Below, piece by piece: positions 19,499 to 28,817 of a DNA stretch of 64,000 bases. The notes beneath the pieces were generated by a model. That model worked only from the letters and a program-made list of their open reading frames with translations. It searched no databases and was not told the origin of the DNA. Within the stretch, counting starts at the first letter, position 1. Every line of letters begins with the position of its first letter. The position numbers and the translations under genes were made by a program. Source of the stretch: Acidobacteriota bacterium (GTDB taxonomy: Bacteria > Acidobacteriota > Terriglobia > Acidiferrales > UBA7541); contig JABCZN010000008.1 of the NCBI GenBank assembly GCA_013289665.1, positions 124,001 to 188,000 on the forward strand. Reading direction: 5' to 3'.

Positions 19499-19862
19499 TT
19501 AGCTATGACTGTAGCCAACGGCACGAGCACCATCTGGTAGAGAGTTGAGAGAGGAGGCGGCGACGCAGTGCCCCTCTTCACGACCCCGCCATTGGATGCA
19601 ACTGGTAGCGGAATGGACCCCAGGAAAATGCAGGGATTCTGACCGGTGAGGACGCTGGTCGTCAGACGAGAAACCCTTATGACACTGTCGATATAAGAGC
19701 GTGGTGTTTGGTGTGTCGCCACTCCATGGTGGCTCACACAATTTGTGAGTCTGTAGTTTCTGTCACTTACCCTCCCACTGGGTTTGGAACGCCTATTGCC
19801 TATCAATTTGGCGTGAATGCGAGTGCTTACTCGTTTAAGACACACAAGGAGGAGAAATAACT
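19499..19862. other. 364-bp gene-poor interval between divergent FUSC and exported-protein genes
   Basis: No convincing gene was seen. A 116-codon minus-strand frame exists (19495-19845) but has no recognisable domain, a high Pro/Ser/Arg content and no clear ribosome-binding site. The right end holds a strong AAGGAGGAG for the gene starting at 19863. A TTACCCTCCCA stretch near 19768 weakly resembles the motif shared by the promoter regions at 22442 and 29800. Confidence 0.5.
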
Positions 19863-20357
19863 ATGTTCAACGAATACTTTGGACCTGCACGGGCCAATCA
19901 AACAAGAACGGGGAGCGGGATGATTCTACCGTTGTTCCTGGCTTTAATTTTTGCGTCGGCGCTTTCGCCGAGCAGAACGCAAGCACAGATTATCGGAAAC
20001 ATTGCAGCGGACATCCCATTCCAGTTTCACGTAGGGAAAACCACGCTGCCCGCGGGGAAATACACCATTTATCAACTGGAAAGCAGCGATCTGACGATGA
20101 TGGAGATCAGCAGCGCGGACGGAAAGCTGTCTGCCCTCTTCGACGTCGAGGCTGCGGAAGCGAAGTCCGTGCCGGAGAAGAGCGAATTGATCTTCCACAA
20201 GTACGGAGATCGTTATTTCCTGTCCGAGATGTTTGACGAGGGAAACGCCGACGGGAACAAGTTGCTTGAGTCTCGCGACGAAAGGAAAGCCAGCAAAGAA
20301 AGCGGGGCCGACATAGCGCGCGTCGTGGCAAGGCACCCGCAGCAGGAAGGCAAGTAG
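19863..20357 (+). CDS. Small exported protein of an Acidobacteriota-type family, function unknown
   Basis: A 164-residue protein with a signal peptide (hydrophobic PLFLALIFASAL, cleavage near TQAQ). The mature part starts ADIPFQFHVGKTTLPAGKYTIYQLES, a pattern I know from many small secreted acidobacterial proteins of unknown role. The rest is polar. It has an excellent ribosome-binding site (AAGGAGGAG about 9 bp before the ATG). No enzymatic motif is visible. Confidence 0.75.
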   Translation: MFNEYFGPARANQTRTGSGMILPLFLALIFASALSPSRTQAQIIGNIAADIPFQFHVGKTTLPAGKYTIYQLESSDLTMMEISSADGKLSALFDVEAAEAKSVPEKSELIFHKYGDRYFLSEMFDEGNADGNKLLESRDERKASKESGADIARVVARHPQQEGK

Positions 20358-20442
20358 GGCCGCAGAGCAGCAAGCGACGCGGCAAATCAAACTCTCCCCC
20401 GCGGGGGGGAGAATTATCTTGAATTTTGGCAAAGGAGAAACG

Positions 20443-20988
20443 ATGAGATTGCAGAGAATGGCAGTTGCTTTGCTGGGCATAATGTTTTTGTTCGCGGGTA
20501 TCTCCGCGGCGCAGCAGGTGAAGACCGATTACGACCGCACCGCGGATTTCGCTCAATACAAGACTTACACGTGGGAGCACGTAAAAACGAAAGATCCGCT
20601 CTTTGTTGACCGGATCAAAAATGCCGTGAATGCCGCGTTGGCGGCGCGAGGCTGGACACAGGTGGAAACGGGCGGGGATGTATCCATCGTAGCGATACAA
20701 ATGACAAGCAACCAGGAAACGCTGAATACCTTTTACAACGGGTTCGGCGGAGGCTGGGGGTGGAGGCGATTTGGCGGCGGGGGAATGGGCGAGGCCACGA
20801 CCACGACCGAAACCTATCGAGTAGGCACGCTGGTCGTCGACCTGTTCGACGCAAAGACAAAGAAACTTCTTTGGAGGGGATCCTCGAGCGACACTCTGTC
20901 CAACAACTCGGACAAAAACATCAAGAATCTGGACAAGGGAGCGGAGAAAATGTTCAAGCAGTTCCCTCCCTCGACTGAGAAGAAGTAG
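20443..20988 (+). CDS. DUF4136 family exported protein
   Basis: A 181-residue protein. The ATG at 20443 follows AAAGGAGA and is preferred over the TTG at 20419. A signal peptide ends near SAAQQ; there is no lipobox Cys. The DUF4136 features are present: VKTDYDRTADFAQYKTYTW at the mature N-terminus, ALAARGWTQV in the middle, and VGTLVVDLFDAKTKKLLWRGS towards the end. Family function is unknown; it is probably a periplasmic or outer-membrane-associated protein. Confidence 0.85.
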   Translation: MRLQRMAVALLGIMFLFAGISAAQQVKTDYDRTADFAQYKTYTWEHVKTKDPLFVDRIKNAVNAALAARGWTQVETGGDVSIVAIQMTSNQETLNTFYNGFGGGWGWRRFGGGGMGEATTTTETYRVGTLVVDLFDAKTKKLLWRGSSSDTLSNNSDKNIKNLDKGAEKMFKQFPPSTEKK

Positions 20989-21001
20989 GTAAAACCCAAT
21001 G

Positions 21002-21031
21002 GGCTCGACGCGATTGTCTTCGCATCGAGCC
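21002..21031. terminator. Hairpin between convergent DUF4136 and sigma-factor genes
   Basis: A 12-bp stem with one mismatch (GGCTCGACGCGA with TCGCATCGAGCC) and a TTGTCT loop lies between two converging genes. The flanks are moderately AT-rich. Its position suits a bidirectional terminator, although no long U-tract follows. Confidence 0.5.
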
Positions 21032-21074
21032 TATGGAATTTTCCAGGGTCCGTTGTGTTCAGAATGATTTTCGA

Positions 21075-21734
21075 TCAGGCGGCACGGCGAAGGCGCCGGG
21101 CAGCCTGGTTTGTTTTCTGAAGGCAGGCTTTGCGCAGGGCAACTCTGGCGTGAAACAGGCGCCCCTTGGCCGCTGCGGTGGAGATGCCCAGTTTTCGCGC
21201 GGTTTCCCTTACTGAACATTCCTGCAGTTGGCAGATTTCAATCGCCGCGCGCACCCGTGGACGAAGTCCGGCAAGGGCGCTGTGGAGAAGCCTCGCGCGT
21301 TCCTGCTCGGCAAAGCTGTCCTCGGGATTGGGAGCGCCGTCGATGAGCTGGAAGCGGGGACGCTCCTTCCCTTCCTCATCCAAGAATTCCATGGGCAGTT
21401 CGCGCGAGTAGCGATTGCGTCGCAGCTTCATGAGCGCCGCATTGATGGCGATTCGCGTCAGCCAGGTGGATAGCTGCGACCTTCCATCAAAATCGTTCAA
21501 GTGCACCAGGCCGCTGAGGAAACATTCCTGCAGAGCATCCTCGGCGTCCTCGCGATTTCTGGTGATGCGCAGAGTGGAGTGGAAAATCTTTTTTGCGTGG
21601 CGCTCGAAGAGAGCTCCGAAGGCCGCCTGATCTCCCGCCTTCGCGGCCGAAAGAAGCCGAGAATCGGACGATTGCCCGGTGGCAACCCCGGAGAGGTTGG
21701 TGGTGATTGCCAAAGTGTATTGCCGTGTAGCCAA
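21075..21734 (-). CDS. ECF-type RNA polymerase sigma factor
   Basis: A 219-residue sigma factor. Region 2 is DQAAFGALFERHAKKIFHSTLRITRNREDAEDALQECFL, and region 4 is LRPRVRAAIEICQLQECSVRETARKLGISTAAAKGRLFHARVALRK. The start is TTG with GGAGG about 8 bp upstream. No anti-sigma gene lies beside it, so its signal input is unclear. It is convergent with the DUF4136 gene. Confidence 0.9.
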   Translation of the reverse strand: MATRQYTLAITTNLSGVATGQSSDSRLLSAAKAGDQAAFGALFERHAKKIFHSTLRITRNREDAEDALQECFLSGLVHLNDFDGRSQLSTWLTRIAINAALMKLRRNRYSRELPMEFLDEEGKERPRFQLIDGAPNPEDSFAEQERARLLHSALAGLRPRVRAAIEICQLQECSVRETARKLGISTAAAKGRLFHARVALRKACLQKTNQAARRLRRAA

Positions 21735-21956
21735 GACCGTTTCCTCCTCGTCGCGAAAAATCTCCCGCGGATTCGGACAACGCGCGGAAGCAAGATGACT
21801 TTGCCGAAAGGAAACACGGAAAACATCACGAAATGGAATGATTTATCGCTACACCTCTGGGGGTGGTTGGGGATACCACGATTGGAGGATTGACAAATCC
21901 TTATCCAGCCACCAAGGCAATTGGAAGGGGGGAGCCCAACGCTGAAAGGAAAGCAC

Positions 21957-22388
21957 TTACTCTTGCGGCGGACGGGAGGCCGGAGGAATGACGATCTCTT
22001 TCCACCCGAAAAGGCGGGCATCGAGCGAGAAAGCGCCGGGGCCAAGAAGAGCGATGGCGGCGGCGATGCCAATAATCGGCGCAAGGGCCAGTTTCGATTC
22101 GAAGGGACTCAATAACTGCAGCGGAAACCAGGAAAATGCAATTCCCAGGCTCTCGAGGCATGCAAGAAGGCTGAGGATTGGGGTAAGGAAGCCGATCAAA
22201 AGGCAAACACCGCTTAACAAGAGGAGTGCGAAGGATACCGACACGACGAGCGTCACGCGGTCTGAAGAGAGCAGGCAGAGCACCCCGTGAGCGACCAGAG
22301 TTGCGCCAACGACCACTCGCAAGAGCAATAGTCCAACACCAGGAAGGCCAGCCGGAAATGCCGAAAATAGCCTGTGCAGTTGCATCAT
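21957..22388 (-). CDS. DoxX-like small membrane protein
   Basis: About 143 residues with four hydrophobic segments. The helix GVGLLLLRVVVGATLVAHGVL and later LLLLSGVCLLIGFLTPILSLLACLESLGIA fit the DoxX/terminal-oxidase-accessory-like family. GGAGG lies immediately before the tandem ATGs at 22388/22385; the upstream TTG at 22439 is less likely. It lies downstream of a LuxR-type regulator gene, with a motif at 22442-22460 between them that may be a binding site. Confidence 0.65.
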   Translation of the reverse strand: MMQLHRLFSAFPAGLPGVGLLLLRVVVGATLVAHGVLCLLSSDRVTLVVSVSFALLLLSGVCLLIGFLTPILSLLACLESLGIAFSWFPLQLLSPFESKLALAPIIGIAAAIALLGPGAFSLDARLFGWKEIVIPPASRPPQE

Positions 22389-22441
22389 CCTCCGACGATG
22401 ATGAGACGCCCGGTGAAAAAGCGTAATATAGTGAAACAAGC

Positions 22442-22460
22442 AACCGCTACCCTACATTCC
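22442..22460 (-). promoter_or_regulatory. Putative regulator motif upstream of the DoxX-like gene
   Basis: On the plus strand this reads AACCGCTACCCTACATTCC. It matches 15 of 19 positions of TACCCCTACCCTATTTTCC at 29800-29818, which lies upstream of another minus-strand gene for an exported protein. Both sit in promoter regions. The neighbouring NarL-type regulator is a candidate binder. No experiment or search supports this. Confidence 0.35.
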
Positions 22461-22513
22461 GGTATCTTTAGATAACGCCTTAGTGGTATGGGGCGGAAGC
22501 GGGTCTGGATTGC

Positions 22514-23143
22514 CTAAAGGTGGATAATCCCGCGGCGGATGGCGATGGCAATGGCTTGGGTGCGATCGCTGGCTCCCAGTTTTTCCATGATGTGCTTGAT
22601 GTGCACTTTGACGGTCTCTTCGGTGATAAAGAGTTTTTCGCCGATGTCGCGGTTGCGATTTCCTTCGGCGATCTGGCGGAGAACTTCGATTTCGCGCGTG
22701 GTTAGAGCTTCGTCGCTGATGTGCTCGGCAAGTTGCGCGGCGAGTTGCGCCGGGATTCGTTTTTTCCCGGCATGCACCTGGCGGATACCTTCGACCAGGT
22801 CTTTGGGAGGCATGCTTTTGAGCATGTAGCCGCGGGCACCCGCTTCCAAGGCGCGCTGGATTTCCACGTCGCCTTCAAACGTGGTCAGCATAATAATGCG
22901 CGCATCGGGGAATTCCGCGCGAATCGCGACGATGGTGTCCACGCCGCTCATGTCGGGGAGGCGGAGATCCATCAGGGTAACGTCCGGGCGATGCTTGCGA
23001 AATTGCAACATGCCGTCGTGCGCACTGGCGGCTTCCGCGATCATCAGCATGTCTGGCTGGCTGTTGATGACGGCGGAAATGCCTTCCCGCAGCAGGGGAT
23101 GGTCGTCCACGCTAAGAATCCGGATCTTGGGCTTGTCACTCAT
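22514..23143 (-). CDS. NarL/LuxR-family response regulator
   Basis: A 209-residue regulator with an N-terminal receiver domain (acidic pocket VDDHP at 12-16, phosphorylation site Asp59 in LMDLRLPDMSG, then conserved Thr and Lys in LTTFEG and MLKSMPP). A C-terminal LuxR helix-turn-helix follows (LTTREIEVLRQIAEGNRNRDIGEKLF, then TVKVHIKHIMEKLG). Its start overlaps the histidine kinase stop by one base (TAATG), so the pair is translationally coupled. Confidence 0.93.
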   Translation of the reverse strand: MSDKPKIRILSVDDHPLLREGISAVINSQPDMLMIAEAASAHDGMLQFRKHRPDVTLMDLRLPDMSGVDTIVAIRAEFPDARIIMLTTFEGDVEIQRALEAGARGYMLKSMPPKDLVEGIRQVHAGKKRIPAQLAAQLAEHISDEALTTREIEVLRQIAEGNRNRDIGEKLFITEETVKVHIKHIMEKLGASDRTQAIAIAIRRGIIHL

Positions 23144-26100
23144 TAAGATTGCTTGCGCACCGTTTGGGCCTTATTTTCCGCAGCTTTTCGCAAATAAAGC
23201 CTGGAGAACCACAAGCTGTGCCGGGCGGAAAACTCCGGCTCAAAAGCCAGCCGGCTGGGGACAGAGAGATGAATTTCCGTTCCGGCGGAGGCCATGCTCA
23301 GGACCTTTAGTTTTCCGCCTATGCGTTCCGCCCGCTCGCGCATGCCCGACAACCCCCAGTGCCCGTCCCGGCCGGCGGTCAATAGCTGCGGATCCATGCC
23401 GCACCCATTGTCGCGGACGAGCACCCGCAGATGGCTCGTGGTGTATTCAATTTCTATTCCGACTTCCGAAGCCCCTGAATGCCGAAACGCATTGGCCAGC
23501 GCCTCCCTGCCGATGAAATAAATCTCGTCATGAATCACGGGTCTTAGCCGGCGGGGCGCGCCTTCCACGACGACCCGAAATTCGCTCTGTGTGGAAATGG
23601 CCAGATCCTTTTGAATGCGGGAAAACTCCTCTTCGAGGTTCGGGCGGACTACATCGGATGAGCGAAGGCCGCGGACGGTGTTGCGGCCCTCATCAATGAC
23701 GCGGCCCATCAACTGCAAGACCCGGCCGAGAAGCGGCTTGGCAGGAGAATCCGCCGGAAGGCGGTCATCCGCGACATGGAGTTGCATGGAGGCACTCATG
23801 AATCCCTGCAATAAGGTGTCATGGAGTTCCTGCGCGATGCGGGTGCGCTCTGCCAGTCGTTCTTCGAACCGCATATTCATTTGCGCCGCCAGTGCGTTCA
23901 TGCGCAACCGAACAAACAACAATATTGCCAGAACACAGGCGATCAGGCCAGAAAGCCGGAACCACCAGGTTTGCCAGTAGGCCGGCCGGATTTTGAAAGC
24001 CACGTCGGATTCCGCACCATTCCAGAGTCCATCGCTGTTGCTGGCGATCACGCGGAAGCGATAGTTGCCCGCACCGAGATTGTTATAGGTAACCTGGCGA
24101 TCTGCAACGGGACGGCTCCAACCCTCGTCAATCCCCTCGAGCTTGTATTTGAAGCGGATGCGATCGGGAACGGAGAGACTTAGAGCCGAATAGGCGAAGC
24201 CCATCCTGCGATGCCCTCCGGAAAGCTGAACGGGGCCACTCAGACCAACAGGTTTGCCGTCAGAAGAGACTTCCTCGATGTGAATCATTGCTGGAACGGA
24301 GCCGGAGATGGCGCGCGAAGGATCAACCACGGAAATGCCGCGATTCATTGAAAACCAGATTTTGCCGAGGGGATCGGCGAAGACGGATTGCTGGCGTTTT
24401 ACGCCTTCGGTGCCGTGCAAACCGTCTTCGAGGCCATACTCGCGGACGTCAGACTCGCCGACGGAGTTGCGGAGCAGTTTGTCGCGTCTTACGCGCAACA
24501 CGTGATTGGAAGTCGAGATCCAGAGCCAGCCAAACTTGTCCTCGGCAATTCCCAGGATTTGTTCATGCAATGAGGCAGGCACCTCCGTGGGCACCTGGAC
24601 TTGACCGGCGATCACATACGCGATGCCCGAGGCAGTACCGACCCACAGCAGATCCGCGGAGTCCGTCATAAGACAGTTCACGTTTTGAGAGGGCAAGCCT
24701 TCGACAGTCCCGAGGGATCGCCAGCGGCCATTGGCGAGCGAGCTCAGGCCGTTCGGCGTCGCAAACCACATGGTGCCGCCGGAAGTTTCGCCAATCGAGG
24801 TAACCGAGTCCGAGGTCATGCCGGACGCCCTGGTGTAATTGGTGAAGCGGCCATTCCGGAAATGACTGACGCCGCCGCTCAGAGTGCCGGCCCAAACCGT
24901 TCCATCACGACTTTGAAAAACCGCGTAGACGCTATTCTGCGCGAGGCCGTCCTTTTCGGTGTAGGTCTGGGTTGTGAGCGAGCCCGCAGCGTAATGCAGG
25001 TGGGTCAGTCCACCTTGCTGCCTGCCAATCCACAATTCATCCTTTGCTCCGGCGATCGAATAGACGACATCCTGGCTGAGGCGATCGTTGGTTACGCGGC
25101 CACTTTTTTCGCCCTTTAGCCACTGAAGGCCGCCTTCGAACGGAGCGAACCAGACGCGTTCATTCTGGTCAGCATAGACGGGTCCGCTGCTTTCGGACTG
25201 GAGGCCCGCGGCGGAATAGGTAACGAAAGCGCTGTCGCGCAAGCGCTCGATTCCAGAGGGGCTGCCAGCCCAGAGATTTCCTTCGCGATCCTCGAGAAGC
25301 GCGGAGACCAGGATGGGTGTTTGCGAGTTGTCCGTGTCCAAAACAACTCCGCCGGAGTTCACGCGAATCAGACCCTCGGGCGTGCCCAGCCAGATGTTGG
25401 AGTCACGATCGCGAATCATGGAAAGGACAGCGAGATGGCGAATGGCGGAAGGAACTTCCAGCAAAGTGACTTTGGCACCGTCCCACCGCAAAACTCCCTG
25501 GTCGGTGCCGATCCATAACTCGCGATTCCCAGAAGCGAGCAGGCAATTGATCCTGGCGCCAGAAAGGCCGGTGGCCACAGGCGCCACTCGACCTTGACTC
25601 ATGTAAAAGAGGCCCTTGTCACGCGTGCCAACCCAGACTTTGCCGTCGGAAGTTTCGGCCATGGAAATCACGGCCGAATTGGGTTCGGCGAAGCGATGAG
25701 GAACAACACCCGTGGCCCAACTGAGACGACTGGAAAGCTCGTCGGTGGAAACTTCGGCGCTGCCGGGAGCCGGGTTTGGCGGGTCGGAAGGCGGGCTGAG
25801 CAATTCGAATTTTCCGGCGTGGTAGGTGAGCGGGCCATACGCCAGCGACGCAAAAAGCACGGAGCCGTCTCTGCGTTTGAGAAGCGAAGTGATTCCGAAC
25901 TCAGCGAATTCACGGCCGAGTTCGAACTTTCCATCGTGGTAGCGCAAGACCTTGGTGCTTTGAAGAAGGATCCACAGGTTCCCCTGCGTATCCGAAGCGA
26001 GAGCCTGGACCGCCCCAACGGGAAATGTCGTCGGGGTCGCTTGGGAAAAATTGACGAAGCTGAAGCCGTCGAAGCGAATCAGTCCTTTTTCCGTGCCGAT

Positions 26101-26286
26101 CCACAAGTAGCCGTCAGACGTTTGCGCGAGCGCGGTTACGGAGCCTCCGGTAAAACCTTTCTCGCTGCCCCAATGCTCCCGCATGTATTGCGACAGAATT
26201 CGATCCGGATCGAGTGCCTGAGCCAGGGAAGCGCAACATAGCAGCGCCAGCCCAGCAATCAGGTACTTGCGGAGCCTGCGCCGCAT
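23143..26286 (-). CDS. Sensor histidine kinase with periplasmic two-component beta-propeller and Y_Y_Y domain
   Basis: A 1047-residue protein, using the ATG at 26286 (signal MRRRLRKYLIAGLALLCC); the frame is open to 26370 but that would overlap the upstream gene. Many Reg_prop repeats of the type DGYLWIGTEKGLIRFDG form propellers over about residues 25-640. A Y_Y_Y domain follows, then one membrane helix (LIACVLAILLFVRL). The HisKA_3 box ERTRIAQELHDTLLQGF carries His822, and the ATPase has the N box and DNGCGMD and GLSGMRERAERIGG. It senses a periplasmic signal, probably sugar-related by analogy with hybrid kinases of this architecture. Confidence 0.92.
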   Translation of the reverse strand: MRRRLRKYLIAGLALLCCASLAQALDPDRILSQYMREHWGSEKGFTGGSVTALAQTSDGYLWIGTEKGLIRFDGFSFVNFSQATPTTFPVGAVQALASDTQGNLWILLQSTKVLRYHDGKFELGREFAEFGITSLLKRRDGSVLFASLAYGPLTYHAGKFELLSPPSDPPNPAPGSAEVSTDELSSRLSWATGVVPHRFAEPNSAVISMAETSDGKVWVGTRDKGLFYMSQGRVAPVATGLSGARINCLLASGNRELWIGTDQGVLRWDGAKVTLLEVPSAIRHLAVLSMIRDRDSNIWLGTPEGLIRVNSGGVVLDTDNSQTPILVSALLEDREGNLWAGSPSGIERLRDSAFVTYSAAGLQSESSGPVYADQNERVWFAPFEGGLQWLKGEKSGRVTNDRLSQDVVYSIAGAKDELWIGRQQGGLTHLHYAAGSLTTQTYTEKDGLAQNSVYAVFQSRDGTVWAGTLSGGVSHFRNGRFTNYTRASGMTSDSVTSIGETSGGTMWFATPNGLSSLANGRWRSLGTVEGLPSQNVNCLMTDSADLLWVGTASGIAYVIAGQVQVPTEVPASLHEQILGIAEDKFGWLWISTSNHVLRVRRDKLLRNSVGESDVREYGLEDGLHGTEGVKRQQSVFADPLGKIWFSMNRGISVVDPSRAISGSVPAMIHIEEVSSDGKPVGLSGPVQLSGGHRRMGFAYSALSLSVPDRIRFKYKLEGIDEGWSRPVADRQVTYNNLGAGNYRFRVIASNSDGLWNGAESDVAFKIRPAYWQTWWFRLSGLIACVLAILLFVRLRMNALAAQMNMRFEERLAERTRIAQELHDTLLQGFMSASMQLHVADDRLPADSPAKPLLGRVLQLMGRVIDEGRNTVRGLRSSDVVRPNLEEEFSRIQKDLAISTQSEFRVVVEGAPRRLRPVIHDEIYFIGREALANAFRHSGASEVGIEIEYTTSHLRVLVRDNGCGMDPQLLTAGRDGHWGLSGMRERAERIGGKLKVLSMASAGTEIHLSVPSRLAFEPEFSARHSLWFSRLYLRKAAENKAQTVRKQS

Positions 26287-26296
26287 TGAGTGCGCG

Positions 26297-27484
26297 TCAA
26301 GGGAGATATTCGAATTTCTCAACCACAACCTCATTTTCATTTTGCAGCGGACTTTTTTCACTGGCGACAACGTAAAACATGAATTGAATCTTTTCCTGGC
26401 CCGAGGTTGGCACTCCGGAAGTGAAAACGTGTTCGGAAATTGCTGGCGCCCCGGCCTGGTTCGCCGATCCGCGGACGGTCTTGAAGCTCGCGCGACCCGA
26501 TTCCCAACGCATGGAATGCGTCAGGGTACCCTTGGGCACCGTGAATGGAGTGAAGTTGCCCGGAACATAGAACGGCTGAATACCGAACTGCGCATTATTT
26601 TTGCTTGCGGCATCGCCCCAACGGCCAAACTCGATGTCCATTTCGCGGTAATGCTGGTCGCCGCCCCAGTCGTCGAAGGTATTCATGCTCAAGACTGCGG
26701 ACGGTTCCAGGTGAGTCGTGTCCCGGACCACCACTATATAGGTTCCATAGCCCAGACTACGATTCAACTCCACCTCTGCACACGACCACTTGTCCCCTTT
26801 TTTCGTGATACGGAGATGCAGCGCGCCTGTCGCGTCGGTCCAGGCATTCTCAGCCCCGTACAAATTATTCAATCCGCCGCGATCGCCCGCAATCGTGCGA
26901 ACCTCCCAGTCATAGCCGCTGAAGTGCAACGGTACTACCGGTGCGAGTTGTGTCGCGCCAGTGCCCTTCACGATCGAAACCGCAACGACCGACCCGCCTT
27001 GCGTAGGGGCTACGTCCATGGTGGGAGGAGGGTGATAGCCGGGATCCACCAGCATGGCGGCATATTCAAAACCGAGATGCGTGGAAGTCCCCCATGTCGT
27101 GTCCGCTTGAATAGGGATGAAGGGCTTGTCGGGCCAAGGCTGCACCCACCACGGGCCGCTTCTTGCATAGATTACAATCTGTTGGCCGGGATGCGCGCCG
27201 GAGACACGTCCAGTGATTGTGTCCACACGTTCGCGGCCACCCTGCGCCGCGGGGGGAATTTTTGTGAATTGGATCGTGGGTACCGAAGGTGCCCTCTGCG
27301 AGCGACAACCTCCGAGCAGGATGGCAACAGGTAGAAAAAACATCATCGCCCACGAACAACCGATTGCATTTGTGAGGAATTCACGAAGAGGCGCCGGCTG
27401 TCTATCGTCTTTCACCCCAGCTCCTTCCGCTGAACCCACCGGCCCTGAAAGCAGGCCAATGGCCAAGGGTAGTTCGGAATTCAT
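26297..27484 (-). CDS. Exported lipoprotein with GH16/concanavalin-like fold features
   Basis: About 395 residues from the ATG at 27484; the ATG at 27346 would also leave a lipoprotein signal (FFLPVAILLGGC). No strong ribosome-binding site decides between them. The C-terminal half has FDDWGGDQHYREMDIEFGRWGD, which recalls the catalytic EXDXE strand of glycoside hydrolase 16-like lectin folds, but the usual second Glu is not obvious, so it may be a binding protein. It ends 10 bp before the histidine kinase start, so it is probably in the same operon and might supply or bind the signal. Confidence 0.6.
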   Translation of the reverse strand: MNSELPLAIGLLSGPVGSAEGAGVKDDRQPAPLREFLTNAIGCSWAMMFFLPVAILLGGCRSQRAPSVPTIQFTKIPPAAQGGRERVDTITGRVSGAHPGQQIVIYARSGPWWVQPWPDKPFIPIQADTTWGTSTHLGFEYAAMLVDPGYHPPPTMDVAPTQGGSVVAVSIVKGTGATQLAPVVPLHFSGYDWEVRTIAGDRGGLNNLYGAENAWTDATGALHLRITKKGDKWSCAEVELNRSLGYGTYIVVVRDTTHLEPSAVLSMNTFDDWGGDQHYREMDIEFGRWGDAASKNNAQFGIQPFYVPGNFTPFTVPKGTLTHSMRWESGRASFKTVRGSANQAGAPAISEHVFTSGVPTSGQEKIQFMFYVVASEKSPLQNENEVVVEKFEYLP

Positions 27485-27683
27485 GATTTTAACTGGTTGG
27501 ACTGGAAATTGAAGTCCTTTCGTAAGAAAAACCGGCGCAGCGGGCGGAAGCGAGACGATTGGCGGTATTCGATCGGTGGCCGGCCCTGGAGCTTTTGGAA
27601 ATACCAGCGAGATGGCTGATGCATCCAATGAGTGTGCGGGCGTGCTGTGTAATTCCGGGCGCAGCGCCGAGTTAGAGGAGTCC

Positions 27684-28727
27684 ATGGGAAATCACTCGCG
27701 GCTTCGAAATATACCGCTCTCGGTTCTGGACCTGGCGCACGTGCGGCGGGATGGAACAGTCGCAGAAGCGTTCCGCAATTCGCTGGCACTGGCGCAGCAT
27801 GCAGAATCATTGGGGTACGAGCGCTTCTGGCTGGCGGAGCACCACAACATTCAGGGAGTGGCGTGTTCGGCGACATCGGTGTTGATCGGGCACATCGCGA
27901 ACGGAACTTCCAAAATCCGAGTGGGCTCCGGCGGCATCATGTTGCCGAATCATTCGCCGCTGGTGATTGCCGAACAGTTCGGGACATTGGAATCTCTTTT
28001 CCCCGGGCGCATTGACCTGGGACTTGGGCGCGCGCCTGGGGGCGATTCCGCTGCGATGCGCGCTCTGCGCGGTTCGTTTCACAGCGGCGGGGAAGATTTC
28101 CCGGAGCAGGTGGAAGAATTGCGGCGGTATCTGGGCAAGAGCACGGCTTCTGATCGTGTGCATGCATACCCAGGCGAAGGCACAAACGTCCCCATCTACC
28201 TGCTGGGTTCGAGTGACTTCAGTGCGCGACTTGCGGGGGTGCTTGGGTTGCCGTTTGCGTTTGCTGCGCATTTTCAGCCTCAGCCGCTGTTGCCGGCGCT
28301 GCGAATTTATCGTTCGGCATTCCGGCCTTCGGAGGTGTTGGAGAAGCCGTATGCGATGGTGGGAGTGCCGATCCTGGTTGCGGATTCAGACGAGCGGGCG
28401 CAGTTTCTGGCAACCACGCCCATTCAAATGTTTCTGAATCTGATCCGCGGGGTTCCCGGGCCGATGCCGCCTCCGTCGAGGAACATTGACTGGACAGCCG
28501 ATGAGCGGGAAATGGTGGCGGCAAAGTTTGGGGCGGCGATAGTCGGCGGCCCCGAGCGGGTGGCGGCTCGATTGAGCGCGTTTCTCGAACAGACGCAAGC
28601 GGATGAGCTGATCGTGGTTGCGAACAGCTATGATTTCGAGGACCGGCTCCGCTCTTACGAACTGCTTGCCAACCTTCGGAAGCAAGCGGAAGAAACTCCG
28701 CGGGACGCTGCGAACGTAGGAGTTTAG
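27684..28727 (+). CDS. LLM class flavin-dependent oxidoreductase (luciferase-like)
   Basis: A 347-residue protein from the ATG at 27684, preceded by GAGGAG; the frame extends to 27576 without support. The luciferase-like monooxygenase pattern is strong: PLSVLDLAHVRRDGTVAEAFRNSLALAQHAESLGYERFWLAEHHN near the start, and RVGSGGIMLPNHSPLVIAEQFGTLESLFPGRIDLGLGRAPG. Members use FMN or F420; this sequence resembles the FMN-type group. The substrate is unknown. It is divergent from the lipoprotein gene at 26297. Confidence 0.9.
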   Translation: MGNHSRLRNIPLSVLDLAHVRRDGTVAEAFRNSLALAQHAESLGYERFWLAEHHNIQGVACSATSVLIGHIANGTSKIRVGSGGIMLPNHSPLVIAEQFGTLESLFPGRIDLGLGRAPGGDSAAMRALRGSFHSGGEDFPEQVEELRRYLGKSTASDRVHAYPGEGTNVPIYLLGSSDFSARLAGVLGLPFAFAAHFQPQPLLPALRIYRSAFRPSEVLEKPYAMVGVPILVADSDERAQFLATTPIQMFLNLIRGVPGPMPPPSRNIDWTADEREMVAAKFGAAIVGGPERVAARLSAFLEQTQADELIVVANSYDFEDRLRSYELLANLRKQAEETPRDAANVGV

Positions 28728-28817
28728 CTGCGTTGACAACATCTCGAAACAAAAAGAATCAGAAGAGCCGCCCGGCCACGACTTGAGACTTCGCCAATAT
28801 CCATGCCTGGCAGGTTG

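Noticed and set aside
19495..19845. 116-codon minus-strand frame upstream of FUSC
   Set aside because: No domain, no ribosome site, composition not coding-like; it only overlaps the FUSC start by four bases.
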